Part shown: positions 8,994 to 16,929 of the stretch, one piece after another | How the letters are laid out: the number at the start of each line of letters is the position of its first letter | Position numbering within the stretch: the first letter of the stretch is position 1 | Source: Burkholderiales bacterium | GTDB taxonomy: Bacteria > Pseudomonadota > Gammaproteobacteria > Burkholderiales > SG8-41 | NCBI GenBank assembly: GCA_022841375.1 | Contig: JALHRQ010000009.1 | Location: forward strand, 94,949 to 158,948 | DNA length: 64,000 nucleotides | Direction of reading: 5' to 3' | The notes under the pieces: model-generated | What the model was told of the DNA's origin: nothing | What the model saw: only the letters and a program-made list of their open reading frames with translations | Databases searched by the model: none | Made by a program: the position numbers and the translations under genes

Positions 8994-9839
8994 TCAGGCG
9001 GCAATCAGCGTTTTCATTTTTCCCAGCGCCTTGGCTTCGATCTGGCGGATGCGTTCGGCAGATACGCCGAACTCGGCGGCCAGATCATGCAGCGTGGCGG
9101 CGGCGTTTTCGGTCAGCCAGCGCGCTTCGATGATGCGACGGCTGCGCGGATCCAGGCTGGCCAGCGCTTTTTCCAGCCCTTCGCCGCGCAGGCGCGCGTT
9201 CTGTTCGGTTTCCAGCACGACATCGGGTGTGGCATGGTCCGCAGCGAGATACGAGATCGGTGCGAATTGCTCGCGTTCGTCGTCCCCCGCGGGTTCAAGC
9301 GCGAGGTCCTGCCCGCCAAGCCGGGTTTCCATTTCAACCACTTCTTCCGGTTTGACGCCGAGTTCGCGAGCGACTCTTTTCACGTCTTCGGCGCCCAGCG
9401 TGCCCAGGTTCTGCTTCATGCTGCGCAGATTGAAGAACAGCTTGCGCTGCGCCTTGGTGGTGGCGATTTTCACCAGCCGCCAGTTGCGCAGCACGAATTC
9501 ATGGATTTCAGCGCGGATCCAGTGCATCGCGAACGACACCAGCCGAACGCCGCGCTCCGGATCAAAGCGTTTGACCGCCTTCATCAGGCCGATGTTGCCT
9601 TCCTGGATCAGGTCGGCCTGGGGCAGGCCGTAGCCGACGTAGTTGCGGGCAATCGAGACCACCAGCCGCAAATGGGAGAGCACCAGGTGGCGCGCCGCCT
9701 CAAGGTCGCCGGTATCACGCAGACGGCGTGCATACTCGGTCTCCTGCTCCAAGGTAAGCAGCGGGAAACGGTTCACCGCCTGGATATACGTCTCCAGACT
9801 GCCGGTTGCCGAGGGGATGGGCAAAGACATGGTGTTCAT
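8994..9839 (-). CDS. rpoH: RNA polymerase heat-shock sigma factor sigma-32
   Basis: Directs RNA polymerase to heat-shock promoters. The 281-residue protein has region 2 with GYGLPQADLIQEGNIGLMKAV and region 2.4 with SFAMHWIRAEIHEFVLRNW. The RpoH box (TTKAQRKLFFNLR) and the C-terminal region 4 helix-turn-helix (FGVSAERIRQIEAKAL) follow. I chose ATG 9839 because AAGGAG lies six bases upstream; longer starts at 9854 and 9908 would place the coding region over the promoter. Expression is probably under HrcA control through the CIRCE element at 9865-9891, in addition to any sigma-32 feedback. Confidence 0.96.
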   Translation of the reverse strand: MNTMSLPIPSATGSLETYIQAVNRFPLLTLEQETEYARRLRDTGDLEAARHLVLSHLRLVVSIARNYVGYGLPQADLIQEGNIGLMKAVKRFDPERGVRLVSFAMHWIRAEIHEFVLRNWRLVKIATTKAQRKLFFNLRSMKQNLGTLGAEDVKRVARELGVKPEEVVEMETRLGGQDLALEPAGDDEREQFAPISYLAADHATPDVVLETEQNARLRGEGLEKALASLDPRSRRIIEARWLTENAAATLHDLAAEFGVSAERIRQIEAKALGKMKTLIAA

Positions 9840-9861
9840 CGTCAGCTCCTTCATGCGTTCA

Positions 9862-9891
9862 AGTTTAGCACTCTCTGCATATGAGTGCCAA
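9862..9891 (-). promoter_or_regulatory. Vegetative promoter of rpoH
   Basis: Read on the minus strand, TTGGCA (9886-9891) and TAAACT (9862-9867) are 18 bases apart. This is a good sigma-70 type promoter, with a predicted start near 9855 and a short leader of about 16 bases carrying AAGGAG before ATG 9839. Both hexamers overlap arms of the CIRCE repeat. Confidence 0.65.
9865..9891. promoter_or_regulatory. CIRCE element (HrcA operator) upstream of rpoH
   Basis: The plus strand reads TTAGCACTC, nine bases, then GAGTGCCAA. The CIRCE consensus is TTAGCACTC-N9-GAGTGCTAA, so 17 of 18 arm positions match and the spacer is exact. It covers the space between, and parts of, the -35 and -10 hexamers, so a bound HrcA repressor would block the promoter directly. 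Confidence 0.88.
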
Positions 9892-9908
9892 CGCGTGGCA
9901 GAGTTCAC

Positions 9909-10223
9909 TCGAGGGTCTGCAGAGCCATTTATAGTGTTGAAAACAACAAATTTATTGAAGTGAAAGGATTAGTAAGTTATTGAAAATAAGAGGATTATTA
10001 TAATAATGAATTAACCACAATCATATAATGGTTGACTGTCGTTTTCGTAAAACGTTGGCATTAGGGTTTGCAAGAACCCCTAAACCGCGTTTCTTCATTA
10101 CGCCCACCCCCCCCCACGTAAGCAATGAAGCAATCGATCTTGCTCCCAAGCGACTCCCAATCGGCCTAGTCAACCACAGGCATCAAAAGCAATGGAAAGA
10201 AGGGGTTAGCGCGAGTCGAAAAA
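9909..10223. other. AT-rich gene-free stretch at the left edge of the catabolic island
   Basis: About 315 bases with a sharp rise in A/T compared with the oxidase region. No convincing gene, tRNA remnant or integrase was found. It contains an imperfect hairpin near 10060-10084 (TTAGGGTT with AACCCCTAA) and a run of nine C at 10107-10115. It probably marks the junction between core chromosome and island. Confidence 0.5.
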
Positions 10224-11111
10224 TCAACGCAGTTTCATTGCTGAGCGGGCATTTTTAATAAAAGAAAGTAGTAATGGAGAAGGATTTTTGTGTCTCCATG
10301 CAATGGCAATTTCAGTCATAGGTAATGGGCCGGTAATTTTCTTGAACAAAACTCCACCACCGCTACCCCTCATTTGAACTGAGGAGGCAACAAGCGCAAT
10401 GCCGGCGCCTGAACGGACTAAACCCAACAATGTTTCAGGGTGTCTCGCTTCCTGAACAATCCGAGGCCTGAAACCCGCCTTATAGCAGGCACTCATAATC
10501 TGGCTATACAGCACTGATGGTCCTGGCGAGAACATCACGAAAGGTTCTTCTGCAAGTTCTTTAAGCTGCAATTGCTTCTTTGAACTGAACTTCCCATTTT
10601 CTGGAACCGCGGCAACAAAGGGTTCGCGCAACAACACTTCAGTTTCAATTGTTGAATAAGAAACCGGTGGCCGCAAGATCCCGACATCAATCTCGCCGCT
10701 TACTAATGCCTGTGGAACTTGCGTGAGTTCCATTTCCTGAAGAATGAGACGAACACCGGGACTTTGGGTCTGAAAGCGGTGAAGGATTTTGGGTAGTAAG
10801 GAATAAGTCGCGCCGATAAAGAAACCAACCGTGAGACGACCAATCTCGCCCCTTCCTGCGCGACGTGCGGCATTTGCAGCCTCATTGACCGAGGCCAGAA
10901 TCCCTCTGACTTCATCCAGAAATACCTGCCCTGCAGGGGTCAAAGAAACTTGACGCTTGGTGCGAAAAAGAAGTTTTACACCAAGCTCATGCTCCAGCTT
11001 TCCAAGCTGTCTGCTCAAAGGGGGTTGGGAGATATGCAGTCTTTTTGCCGCATGACCAAAATGCAATTCTTCGGCAAGTACCGAGAAGTATCGAAGCGCT
11101 TTGATATCCAT
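10224..11111 (-). CDS. LysR-family regulator, CatR/BenM-like
   Basis: A 295-residue transcription regulator with an N-terminal winged helix-turn-helix (HAAKRLHISQPPLSRQLGKLE, residues about 18-38) and a C-terminal effector domain. The N-terminus (MDIKALRYFSVLAEELHFGHA) resembles the CatR/BenM/CbnR branch, which senses aromatic or dicarboxylic intermediates. ATG 11111 is chosen because it begins the conserved domain; the longer frame runs through the operator region. It is divergent from the first Tct/CoA operon and probably controls it and itself. Confidence 0.9.
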   Translation of the reverse strand: MDIKALRYFSVLAEELHFGHAAKRLHISQPPLSRQLGKLEHELGVKLLFRTKRQVSLTPAGQVFLDEVRGILASVNEAANAARRAGRGEIGRLTVGFFIGATYSLLPKILHRFQTQSPGVRLILQEMELTQVPQALVSGEIDVGILRPPVSYSTIETEVLLREPFVAAVPENGKFSSKKQLQLKELAEEPFVMFSPGPSVLYSQIMSACYKAGFRPRIVQEARHPETLLGLVRSGAGIALVASSVQMRGSGGGVLFKKITGPLPMTEIAIAWRHKNPSPLLLSFIKNARSAMKLR

Positions 11112-11116
11112 GATTA

Positions 11117-11131
11117 ATACAATAAAAGTAT
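11117..11131. promoter_or_regulatory. LysR-type operator ATAC-N7-GTAT
   Basis: ATAC (11117-11120), seven bases, then GTAT (11128-11131): a perfect T-N11-A inverted repeat, and the same half-sites known for CatR/BenM-type regulators. It lies just upstream of the regulator start codon in the 91-base divergent gap, fitting autoregulation and control of the operon starting at 11203. Confidence 0.65.
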
Positions 11132-11202
11132 TATTGATAGTTAAATTATATATTGGACAGTAATTTGGTCCTCCCATAATTTGCAAAAAGGAGGAGCTTG
11201 AG

Positions 11203-12171
11203 GTGCGCAGATTATTGGCGATGATGATGTTTTGCGCCTGTTCTTATGCTGTGGCGCAGCAAACAACTGCAAACTACCCTTCGCGGCCCATAAGGATGGT
11301 CTCCCCCTTCGCGCCTGGTGGGGCTACGGAGCCACTTGCTCGCATGATCAATCAAGGGCTTACGGAGAAATGGGGGCAACCGGTCATACTGGATTTTCGT
11401 CCTGGTGCGGGAACAATGATCGGAACGAATATTGTTCGTGCAGCGGCACCTGACGGTTACACCATACTTATCGTCGCCGCATCATTCTCTATAAATCCGA
11501 GTCTATACAAAGATGTGAAGTACGAGCCTGTAAGAGATTTCGTACCATTAACGATGCAGGTCGAATTTCCATTTTTGTTGACTGTGCATCCCAACAGTCC
11601 AGCTGTTAATGTTCAGCAACTCATATCCCAAGCAAAAGCACAACCGGGACGCCTTACCTTCTCATCCAGCGGGATTGGAAACACAAACCACCTTGCTGGG
11701 GAACTTCTCAAGAATATGGCTGGAATAAGCCTCACCCATGTCCCCTACAAAGGTGGTGGGCCAGCACTGACGGCTGTATTGGGCGGGGAAGTATCGATGC
11801 TGTTTACAACGGTTCTTTCATCTTTGCCATTTGTGCAATCCGGGAGATTGAGGGCGCTCGCAATCAGCAGTTCTGAGCGATCCAGACACCTGCCTAACGT
11901 TCCTACAATCACTGAGGCTGCAGCGTTGCCCGGATTTTATGTCAAAGGTTGGTACGCACTTGTTGTGCACTCTGAAACCGCGCCTCAGATAGTTACAAAG
12001 CTCAATCAGGAGATTGTTGCCATCCTGAATAAAGAATCGGTAAAGCAAAAGATTATAGATTCGGGTGTCGAGCCATGGCCAACTTCCCCCGAGGTTGCGC
12101 GCAAATTCATCGGTGCTGAGTCGATTCGATGGAGAAAAGTTATTGCTCAGTTGGGTATCAAGCCCGAATAA
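11203..12171 (+). CDS. Tripartite tricarboxylate transporter substrate-binding protein (Bug/TctC family), copy 1
   Basis: Periplasmic solute receptor of 322 residues with a signal peptide ending about AVAQ (residue 19). The Bug hallmarks follow: YPSRPIRMVSPFAPGGATE near the mature N-terminus, GAGTMIGTN, the PDGYT motif and the later HVPYKGGGPA segment. It starts with GTG, preceded by a strong AAGGAGG. First gene of the LysR-controlled operon and the only receptor here with no adjacent membrane subunits. Ligands of this family are usually carboxylates; this one is unknown. Confidence 0.92.
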   Translation: MRRLLAMMMFCACSYAVAQQTTANYPSRPIRMVSPFAPGGATEPLARMINQGLTEKWGQPVILDFRPGAGTMIGTNIVRAAAPDGYTILIVAASFSINPSLYKDVKYEPVRDFVPLTMQVEFPFLLTVHPNSPAVNVQQLISQAKAQPGRLTFSSSGIGNTNHLAGELLKNMAGISLTHVPYKGGGPALTAVLGGEVSMLFTTVLSSLPFVQSGRLRALAISSSERSRHLPNVPTITEAAALPGFYVKGWYALVVHSETAPQIVTKLNQEIVAILNKESVKQKIIDSGVEPWPTSPEVARKFIGAESIRWRKVIAQLGIKPE

Positions 12172-12199
12172 GTGAGTTCGTTCAGGAGAGGAATTTAGA

Positions 12200-12637
12200 A
12201 TGACTAATGAAAAATCAGGAAACCCGATATGGGATAGCGTAAAAATCGGCGACCGTTTTGAAACTTACGAATATGTCATCACTCAAGAAATGCTTGATGA
12301 ATACAGAGACATTGTCGACAACCCGAACGCAGCATACCCAACAGTAGCGGGGCGCCACTCCCTTCGGGCGTGGACTAACTTTTATGGGCCCGCAAAGTTG
12401 ATGAATGTCGGCGCTGAAAGCGAATATTTCAATCCAGTTATTCCTGGAAAGCGAATACGTGTAGAAGCACAAGTAACGGATAAATACATAAGAAGAGAAA
12501 AGCCATACATCATCGTTGATTCGATTGCGATGGACGAGGACGGGCGCCTAATTGAAAAAAGTAGATTAATTGGCATGGCCGCTAAACAAGAAAAACCTCT
12601 TTTTGCCGAAGTATCTGGTAAGTGGGAGAACAAATGA
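12200..12637 (+). CDS. MaoC-like hotdog-fold dehydratase subunit (N-domain type), copy A
   Basis: A 145-residue protein resembling the N-terminal hotdog domain of MaoC/FAS1-like dehydratases (YPTVAGRHSLRAW, then FNPVIPGKRIRVEAQVTDKYIRREK). Such half-size subunits usually pair with a second hotdog subunit to hydrate or dehydrate an acyl-CoA. The next gene supplies that partner and overlaps by four bases (ATGA). It is clearly paralogous to the gene at 14761. The acyl-CoA substrate is not known. Confidence 0.8.
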   Translation: MTNEKSGNPIWDSVKIGDRFETYEYVITQEMLDEYRDIVDNPNAAYPTVAGRHSLRAWTNFYGPAKLMNVGAESEYFNPVIPGKRIRVEAQVTDKYIRREKPYIIVDSIAMDEDGRLIEKSRLIGMAAKQEKPLFAEVSGKWENK

Positions 12638-13035
12638 AAATCGGTGATGAACTAATTGGCAAAACTTTCAAAGTAACAGAGGAAAAGTTGGTTGCATTTG
12701 AGCGCGTAATTTGGCACCGCGTTGCCAATGTGCATAGCGACAAAGAGGTCGCCAAGAAAGTCGGGATGTCGAAGACAATCGCCTCCGGGCAAAACCAACT
12801 GGCGTTTTTGCATCATTTGATGGAAAGCAATTTTGGTGATGGCTGGGTTCGTGGCGGGAAAATCGCCGCGCGGTGGGTCTGTCCTGTTTACATTGGCGAT
12901 GAAATTACTCCATGCGCCAAGGTTAAAAATTTATCTGAACTTGACGGCAAGAGGGTCGCAGAGATGGAAATATGGTGCACCAATCAAGGGGGCGTCAAAA
13001 CTGCTCTTGGTATGGCACAGGCGTACATTCAATGA
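12634..13035 (+). CDS. MaoC-like hotdog-fold dehydratase subunit (C-domain type), copy A
   Basis: A 133-residue partner of the preceding hotdog subunit, with the MaoC-type HSDKEVAKKVGMSKTIASGQ segment and the histidine expected at the active site. The aspartate of the classical (R)-hydratase motif (SGD-x-N-P) is replaced here (HRVANVHSD), so chemistry may differ or need the partner. ATG 12634 overlaps the upstream stop, which rules out the 12622 start. Its stop overlaps the CoA-transferase start. Paralogue of 15186-15647. Confidence 0.78.
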   Translation: MKIGDELIGKTFKVTEEKLVAFERVIWHRVANVHSDKEVAKKVGMSKTIASGQNQLAFLHHLMESNFGDGWVRGGKIAARWVCPVYIGDEITPCAKVKNLSELDGKRVAEMEIWCTNQGGVKTALGMAQAYIQ

Positions 13036-14309
13036 AGACAAACGAAAATTCTGATTCGATGTCTGCGGGCCGCCTTCCGCTGTCGGGGATGCGTGTTATT
13101 GAGTTGACCCACGCGTGGGCGGGTCCTCTTTGCGGGATGATGCTTGCGGACATGGGAGCTGAAGTGATCAAGGTTGAGTCTCCGGCTCAGAAAACGGAAG
13201 CCCGGGGGGGGTCCCCCTATACCGGCGGGGAAAGCGTCATTTTCATGATGACGCATCGAAATAAAAAAAGCGTCACGCTTGACGTCAAATCACCACGGGG
13301 TAAGGAAATATTCTTTGATTTGGTGCGAACCGCCGATGCCCTTATTCAGAATATGCGTCCGGGCGCATTAAAAAAAATGGGGCTTTCGTACGAAGATCTA
13401 AAAAAGATTAATCCCCGACTAATTTATACCTCTGTTTCTGGATATGGCCGAACAGGCCCTGATGCAAACCGTGCTGGTGTTGATCAGGTGGCAATTGCTG
13501 CAACCGGACTCGCCGCAACCACTATGGGTGATTCAGTTGATACGCCCGTAGCACTTGGCACGCCGGTATGCGATTACATGGCAGCTATGTGGGCGTGTCA
13601 GGGAACACTATGTGCCTACATCGCTCGGGGTGCTACTGGTGAAGGGCAAAAAGTTGATGCTTCCTTACTGGAAGCCGGTTTGTCGCTGATGATTGGACCG
13701 ATAGCAATGCACTTTCATAACCCGTCATATACGGGTTATCAAACCTGGATCAATGGCCCGTCTGAATTTATCTTGGCAGGTGATAACCGATATGTATCGG
13801 TTTTCGCCAGTTATCCAGCGTTGTGGGACAGATTTATTGAGGCCATCCAGGTTCCCGAATTGACGGACGAACCAAAATTCAAATCAAGGGATGGGCGCAC
13901 AAAGAATGTCAAAGAGCTGCGAGCTGTTCTTCGGAAGATATTTTCCGAGAAGCCGGCCACTCACTGGGTGAAGTTACTCAGCGAAGCTGGGGTGCCAGTC
14001 TCACTCGTAAATACGATCGGGGAGGCCATCGATAATCCTCAGGTTAATGCCCTTGGTATGCTCAAAGAACAAAATCATCCCACTGCTGGCCCAATTCATG
14101 TCCTGGGAGTTCCGGTGACCCTATCTGAAACGCCGGGAACTATCAGAACTCCGGCACCTTTGCTTGGTGAGCATACATTTGAAGTTTTGTCGTCAGTAGG
14201 GTTAAAGGATTCTGAGTTGCAGGATCTGATAAAGCAGCGAGTGATCAGCACCGCTCAGATGCCCGAAGCGATGACAAACGCAGATCAATTAAAAGGAAAG
14301 GTGGCTTAG
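13032..14309 (+). CDS. Family III CoA-transferase (CaiB/BaiF type), copy A
   Basis: A 425-residue formyl-CoA-transferase-like enzyme that moves CoA between carboxylic acids. It shows the conserved N-terminal LTHAWAGPLCGMMLADMGAEVIK segment, SGYGRTGP near 136, and the nucleophilic aspartate expected at D181 (GTPVCDYMA). ATG 13032 overlaps the upstream MaoC stop (ATGA); a downstream ATG at 13059 is an alternative. It is strongly similar to 15669-16862, the second copy of the same module. The likely job is activation of a free acid for the MaoC pair. Confidence 0.9.
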   Translation: MKTNENSDSMSAGRLPLSGMRVIELTHAWAGPLCGMMLADMGAEVIKVESPAQKTEARGGSPYTGGESVIFMMTHRNKKSVTLDVKSPRGKEIFFDLVRTADALIQNMRPGALKKMGLSYEDLKKINPRLIYTSVSGYGRTGPDANRAGVDQVAIAATGLAATTMGDSVDTPVALGTPVCDYMAAMWACQGTLCAYIARGATGEGQKVDASLLEAGLSLMIGPIAMHFHNPSYTGYQTWINGPSEFILAGDNRYVSVFASYPALWDRFIEAIQVPELTDEPKFKSRDGRTKNVKELRAVLRKIFSEKPATHWVKLLSEAGVPVSLVNTIGEAIDNPQVNALGMLKEQNHPTAGPIHVLGVPVTLSETPGTIRTPAPLLGEHTFEVLSSVGLKDSELQDLIKQRVISTAQMPEAMTNADQLKGKVA

Positions 14310-14311
14310 AG

Positions 14312-14725
14312 ATGGGCCTTGATCGAATCAACATCGGATTGACTGGTGAGGTCAGTTGGAATGTGGACCGTAAATGGTGCACTCAGCGAGGGGATTACCA
14401 TATCTTTTCAACTCCAAGCATGGTTCAACTTGCAGAAAAGGCTGCTATTGAAGCATTGCTCCCAGTCTTAGATGAAGGGCAAATTAGCGTTGGAACACGC
14501 GTGGATATACGCCATCTCGCGCCCACCCTTGAAGGGATGAAAGTAAGGGCGGTGGCAAATTTAATTGAGAAAGAGGACGCCCGCCTAAATTTTAAAGTGG
14601 AGATCTTCGACGATTTAGTAAAAGTTGGCGAAGCACATCATGAGAGATTTGTTTTGGATCTTGACCGTTATGTTCGCCGTCTTGAAAAGAAACGCGCTGA
14701 AGTGAAGGCGCTGGAGCAGAAGTAA
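14312..14725 (+). CDS. FlK-like thioesterase (fluoroacetyl-CoA thioesterase family)
   Basis: A 137-residue hotdog thioesterase. The residues aligning with the FlK catalytic triad are T34 (STPSM), E42 (LAEKAA) and H68 (IRHLAP). The spacings, 8 and 26 residues, equal those of FlK T42-E50-H76. The GTRVDIRHLAPTLEGMKV stretch is typical of the family. It starts two bases after the CoA-transferase stop and separates the two MaoC-MaoC-CoA-transferase copies. It probably hydrolyses an inhibitory or dead-end acyl-CoA; nothing shows that the substrate is fluorinated. Confidence 0.8.
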   Translation: MGLDRINIGLTGEVSWNVDRKWCTQRGDYHIFSTPSMVQLAEKAAIEALLPVLDEGQISVGTRVDIRHLAPTLEGMKVRAVANLIEKEDARLNFKVEIFDDLVKVGEAHHERFVLDLDRYVRRLEKKRAEVKALEQK

Positions 14726-14760
14726 GTGCTATTAAAGAATTTGCTTTACTGGAGGAGTGC

Positions 14761-15198
14761 ATGAGTAACCCTGGGCAAGATAATTCGGTTTGGGAATCAA
14801 TCAAAGTCGGGGAAGACCTCGGTTCCCTGACCTATTTGTTTACCGAGGAGATGGTTGCGGACTATAGGCGAGTTGTTAATAACCCGAGAGCAGCATATCC
14901 CACCGTTGCAGGGAGACATCCTGCGCGACTTTTCTACAGAAAGTATGCAAGCGTAATGCGGGTGCCCAATATGGGCCAAGAGTCTCAGTACCATAACCCT
15001 CCATTACCTGGTAAGTCGATTACCATTTCGGCGCATATCGCAGATAAATATATCCGCCGTGAAAAAACATATTTGGTTATTGAGGCAAAAGCGACGGATG
15101 AAGATGGTCGCTTGATAGAGGTGAGCCGATTGATCGGTCTTGCAAGGCCTGTTGGCCAACCTGCCCTGGCGGAGGTTACAAAAAAATGGAGCAATTGA
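14761..15198 (+). CDS. MaoC-like hotdog-fold dehydratase subunit (N-domain type), copy B
   Basis: A 145-residue paralogue of the 12200-12637 product, of identical length. It shares YPTVAGRHPAR, NPPLPGKSITI and ADKYIRREKTYL. It begins the second copy of the three-gene module with a GGAGGAG-type ribosome site just before ATG 14761. Differences are spread along the protein, so the duplication is not recent. Confidence 0.8.
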   Translation: MSNPGQDNSVWESIKVGEDLGSLTYLFTEEMVADYRRVVNNPRAAYPTVAGRHPARLFYRKYASVMRVPNMGQESQYHNPPLPGKSITISAHIADKYIRREKTYLVIEAKATDEDGRLIEVSRLIGLARPVGQPALAEVTKKWSN

Positions 15199-15647
15199 AT
15201 TCAGGGGGGAAGAAGGAAAAGCGCCTCTTGAAGCTCGGTGATCAGCTCCATCCGATTACCCAGCCTGTTCTTCTTGAAAACATGATCGAATTCGAGAAGA
15301 TTGTTTGGGATCGAGGAGTTAACTCTCATACCGACACTGACGCCGCGAAGAAGGATGGGTTATCTAAACCGCTCGCTTCTGGTCAGAATCAAATGGCATT
15401 TGTTCACGAGCTCCTTGAAAAAAACTTTGGGGATGCTTGGGTTTATGGCGGACGAATTTCAATTCGTTACATTCATCCGGTATATGCGGGTGACAAAATC
15501 ACAGCCCGAGGGGCTGTTACGGAAATCTCGGATATAAACGGCAAGACGACACTCACTTTGATGATTTGGTGTGAGAACCAAGATGAGATTAAAACGGCCG
15601 CTGGTACTGCATTTGTTGGCCAGCCAGAAGTTTCATGCAGCTGGTAG
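15186..15647 (+). CDS. MaoC-like hotdog-fold dehydratase subunit (C-domain type), copy B
   Basis: A 153-residue paralogue of 12634-13035 with an extra 16-18 residues at the N-terminus. It shares KPLASGQNQMAFVHELLEKNFGDAW and VYAGDKI. As in copy A the usual catalytic aspartate is absent (WDRGVNSHTD) while the histidine remains. The start overlaps the upstream stop by 13 bases and is preceded by GGAGGTT. Probably forms a heterodimer with the 14761 product. Confidence 0.78.
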   Translation: MEQLNSGGKKEKRLLKLGDQLHPITQPVLLENMIEFEKIVWDRGVNSHTDTDAAKKDGLSKPLASGQNQMAFVHELLEKNFGDAWVYGGRISIRYIHPVYAGDKITARGAVTEISDINGKTTLTLMIWCENQDEIKTAAGTAFVGQPEVSCSW

Positions 15648-15668
15648 TACTGGAACAGGACACAGATC

Positions 15669-16862
15669 ATGAAAAATGCAGGGCCTCTGGAGGGTGTTCG
15701 TGTCATTGAGTTGACTCACGCATGGGCTGGGCCATTCTGCGGGATGATGCTGGGTGACATGGGCGCTGAAGTTATTAAGATTGAAAGCCCGAGACAAAAG
15801 ACCGAAGCCCGTGGTGGTTATCCCTATGTCGCGGGTGAAAGCGTCATTTTCATGATGATTCACCGTAACAAGAAAAGTCTTACCTTGGACTTAAAGCAAC
15901 CACAAGGAAAGAAGGTGTTTCTCGATCTTGTTCGTTCGGCTGATGTGTTGATCCAGAACTTCAGACCGGGATTAATGGAGAAACTGGGCTTGGGCTATGC
16001 TGAACTAAAGGAAATAAATCCCGCACTCGTGTATGCGAGTCTGTCGGGATATGGGAAATCAGGGCCTAAGGCTAACCACCCAGGCGTAAACATGATTGCC
16101 TTGGCGGAAAGTGGACTGGCATCCACGACAATTCATGATGATCAACCGCCAGTTCCTCTTGGATACGCGCTTTGTGACATCGTGGCTGGAATGTGGGCCA
16201 GTCATGGAATACTTTCCGCTTATATCCGTCGTCTTAAAACCGGTATGGGGCAAGAGGTGGATACCTCCTTGCTGGAGGCTGGAATTTCACTAATGGTTAG
16301 CCCGGTGGCCCAGCACTACCACGTACCAGGAAACTGGGTTGCGCAAACCGGACGAAATGACAACAACGCCCCGTCCGGATTTTTCCTCTGTTCGGACAAT
16401 ACTTATTTGACTGTGTTCGCCAGCTACCCAGCACTCTGGGATCGTTTCATTGAAACGATGGATCTGCAACATTTGAATACGGATCCGCGTTTTTCGACAC
16501 GCGATCAGCGTACGGTCAATGCCGGCGCTTTACATGAACTGTTAGCGAATATATATCGAACAAATACCACTGATCACTGGGTCAAAGTATTAGTCGATGC
16601 GGGTATCCCTGCTGCACCCGTAAATACTGTTGGACGGATGATTGATGACGCCCAGGTAATCGCACGTCAGATGATTGTGGAGCAAGCGCATCCAAAAGCA
16701 GGCCCCGTTCATGTCGTTGGCGTTCCTGTAAAGCTTTCCGACACGCCCGGTGGGGTCCACACCCCGGCACCCCTGCTCGGGGAGCACAATGAAGAAATAT
16801 TAAAAGGTTTAGGTTACGGCTCTGAAATTGAGGATTTGAAAAAAAATGGCGTTATTAATTAA
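15669..16862 (+). CDS. Family III CoA-transferase (CaiB/BaiF type), copy B
   Basis: A 397-residue paralogue of the 13032 enzyme with nearly the same N-terminal third (LTHAWAGPFCGMMLGDMGAEV). The expected catalytic aspartate is D170 (GYALCDIVAG). It lacks the short N-terminal extension and the C-terminal tail of copy A. It closes the second MaoC-MaoC-CoA-transferase module. Two diverged copies suggest two related substrates or two successive steps. Confidence 0.9.
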   Translation: MKNAGPLEGVRVIELTHAWAGPFCGMMLGDMGAEVIKIESPRQKTEARGGYPYVAGESVIFMMIHRNKKSLTLDLKQPQGKKVFLDLVRSADVLIQNFRPGLMEKLGLGYAELKEINPALVYASLSGYGKSGPKANHPGVNMIALAESGLASTTIHDDQPPVPLGYALCDIVAGMWASHGILSAYIRRLKTGMGQEVDTSLLEAGISLMVSPVAQHYHVPGNWVAQTGRNDNNAPSGFFLCSDNTYLTVFASYPALWDRFIETMDLQHLNTDPRFSTRDQRTVNAGALHELLANIYRTNTTDHWVKVLVDAGIPAAPVNTVGRMIDDAQVIARQMIVEQAHPKAGPVHVVGVPVKLSDTPGGVHTPAPLLGEHNEEILKGLGYGSEIEDLKKNGVIN

Positions 16863-16929
16863 GGCTGAGGGAGTAAAGATACTTTTTAACTTTAAAACTG
16901 ATTGAGTCTTAACGGAGATGGAGGAGATT

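Noticed and set aside
10107..10115. C9 tract as a phase-variable switch
   Set aside because: It does not lie in a credible gene or in a clear promoter spacer, so there is nothing it would switch.
10028..10258. 76-residue plus-strand ORF left of the first LysR gene
   Set aside because: No recognisable sequence, no ribosome site, and it runs over the C9 tract and the end of the convergent LysR gene. Probably chance.
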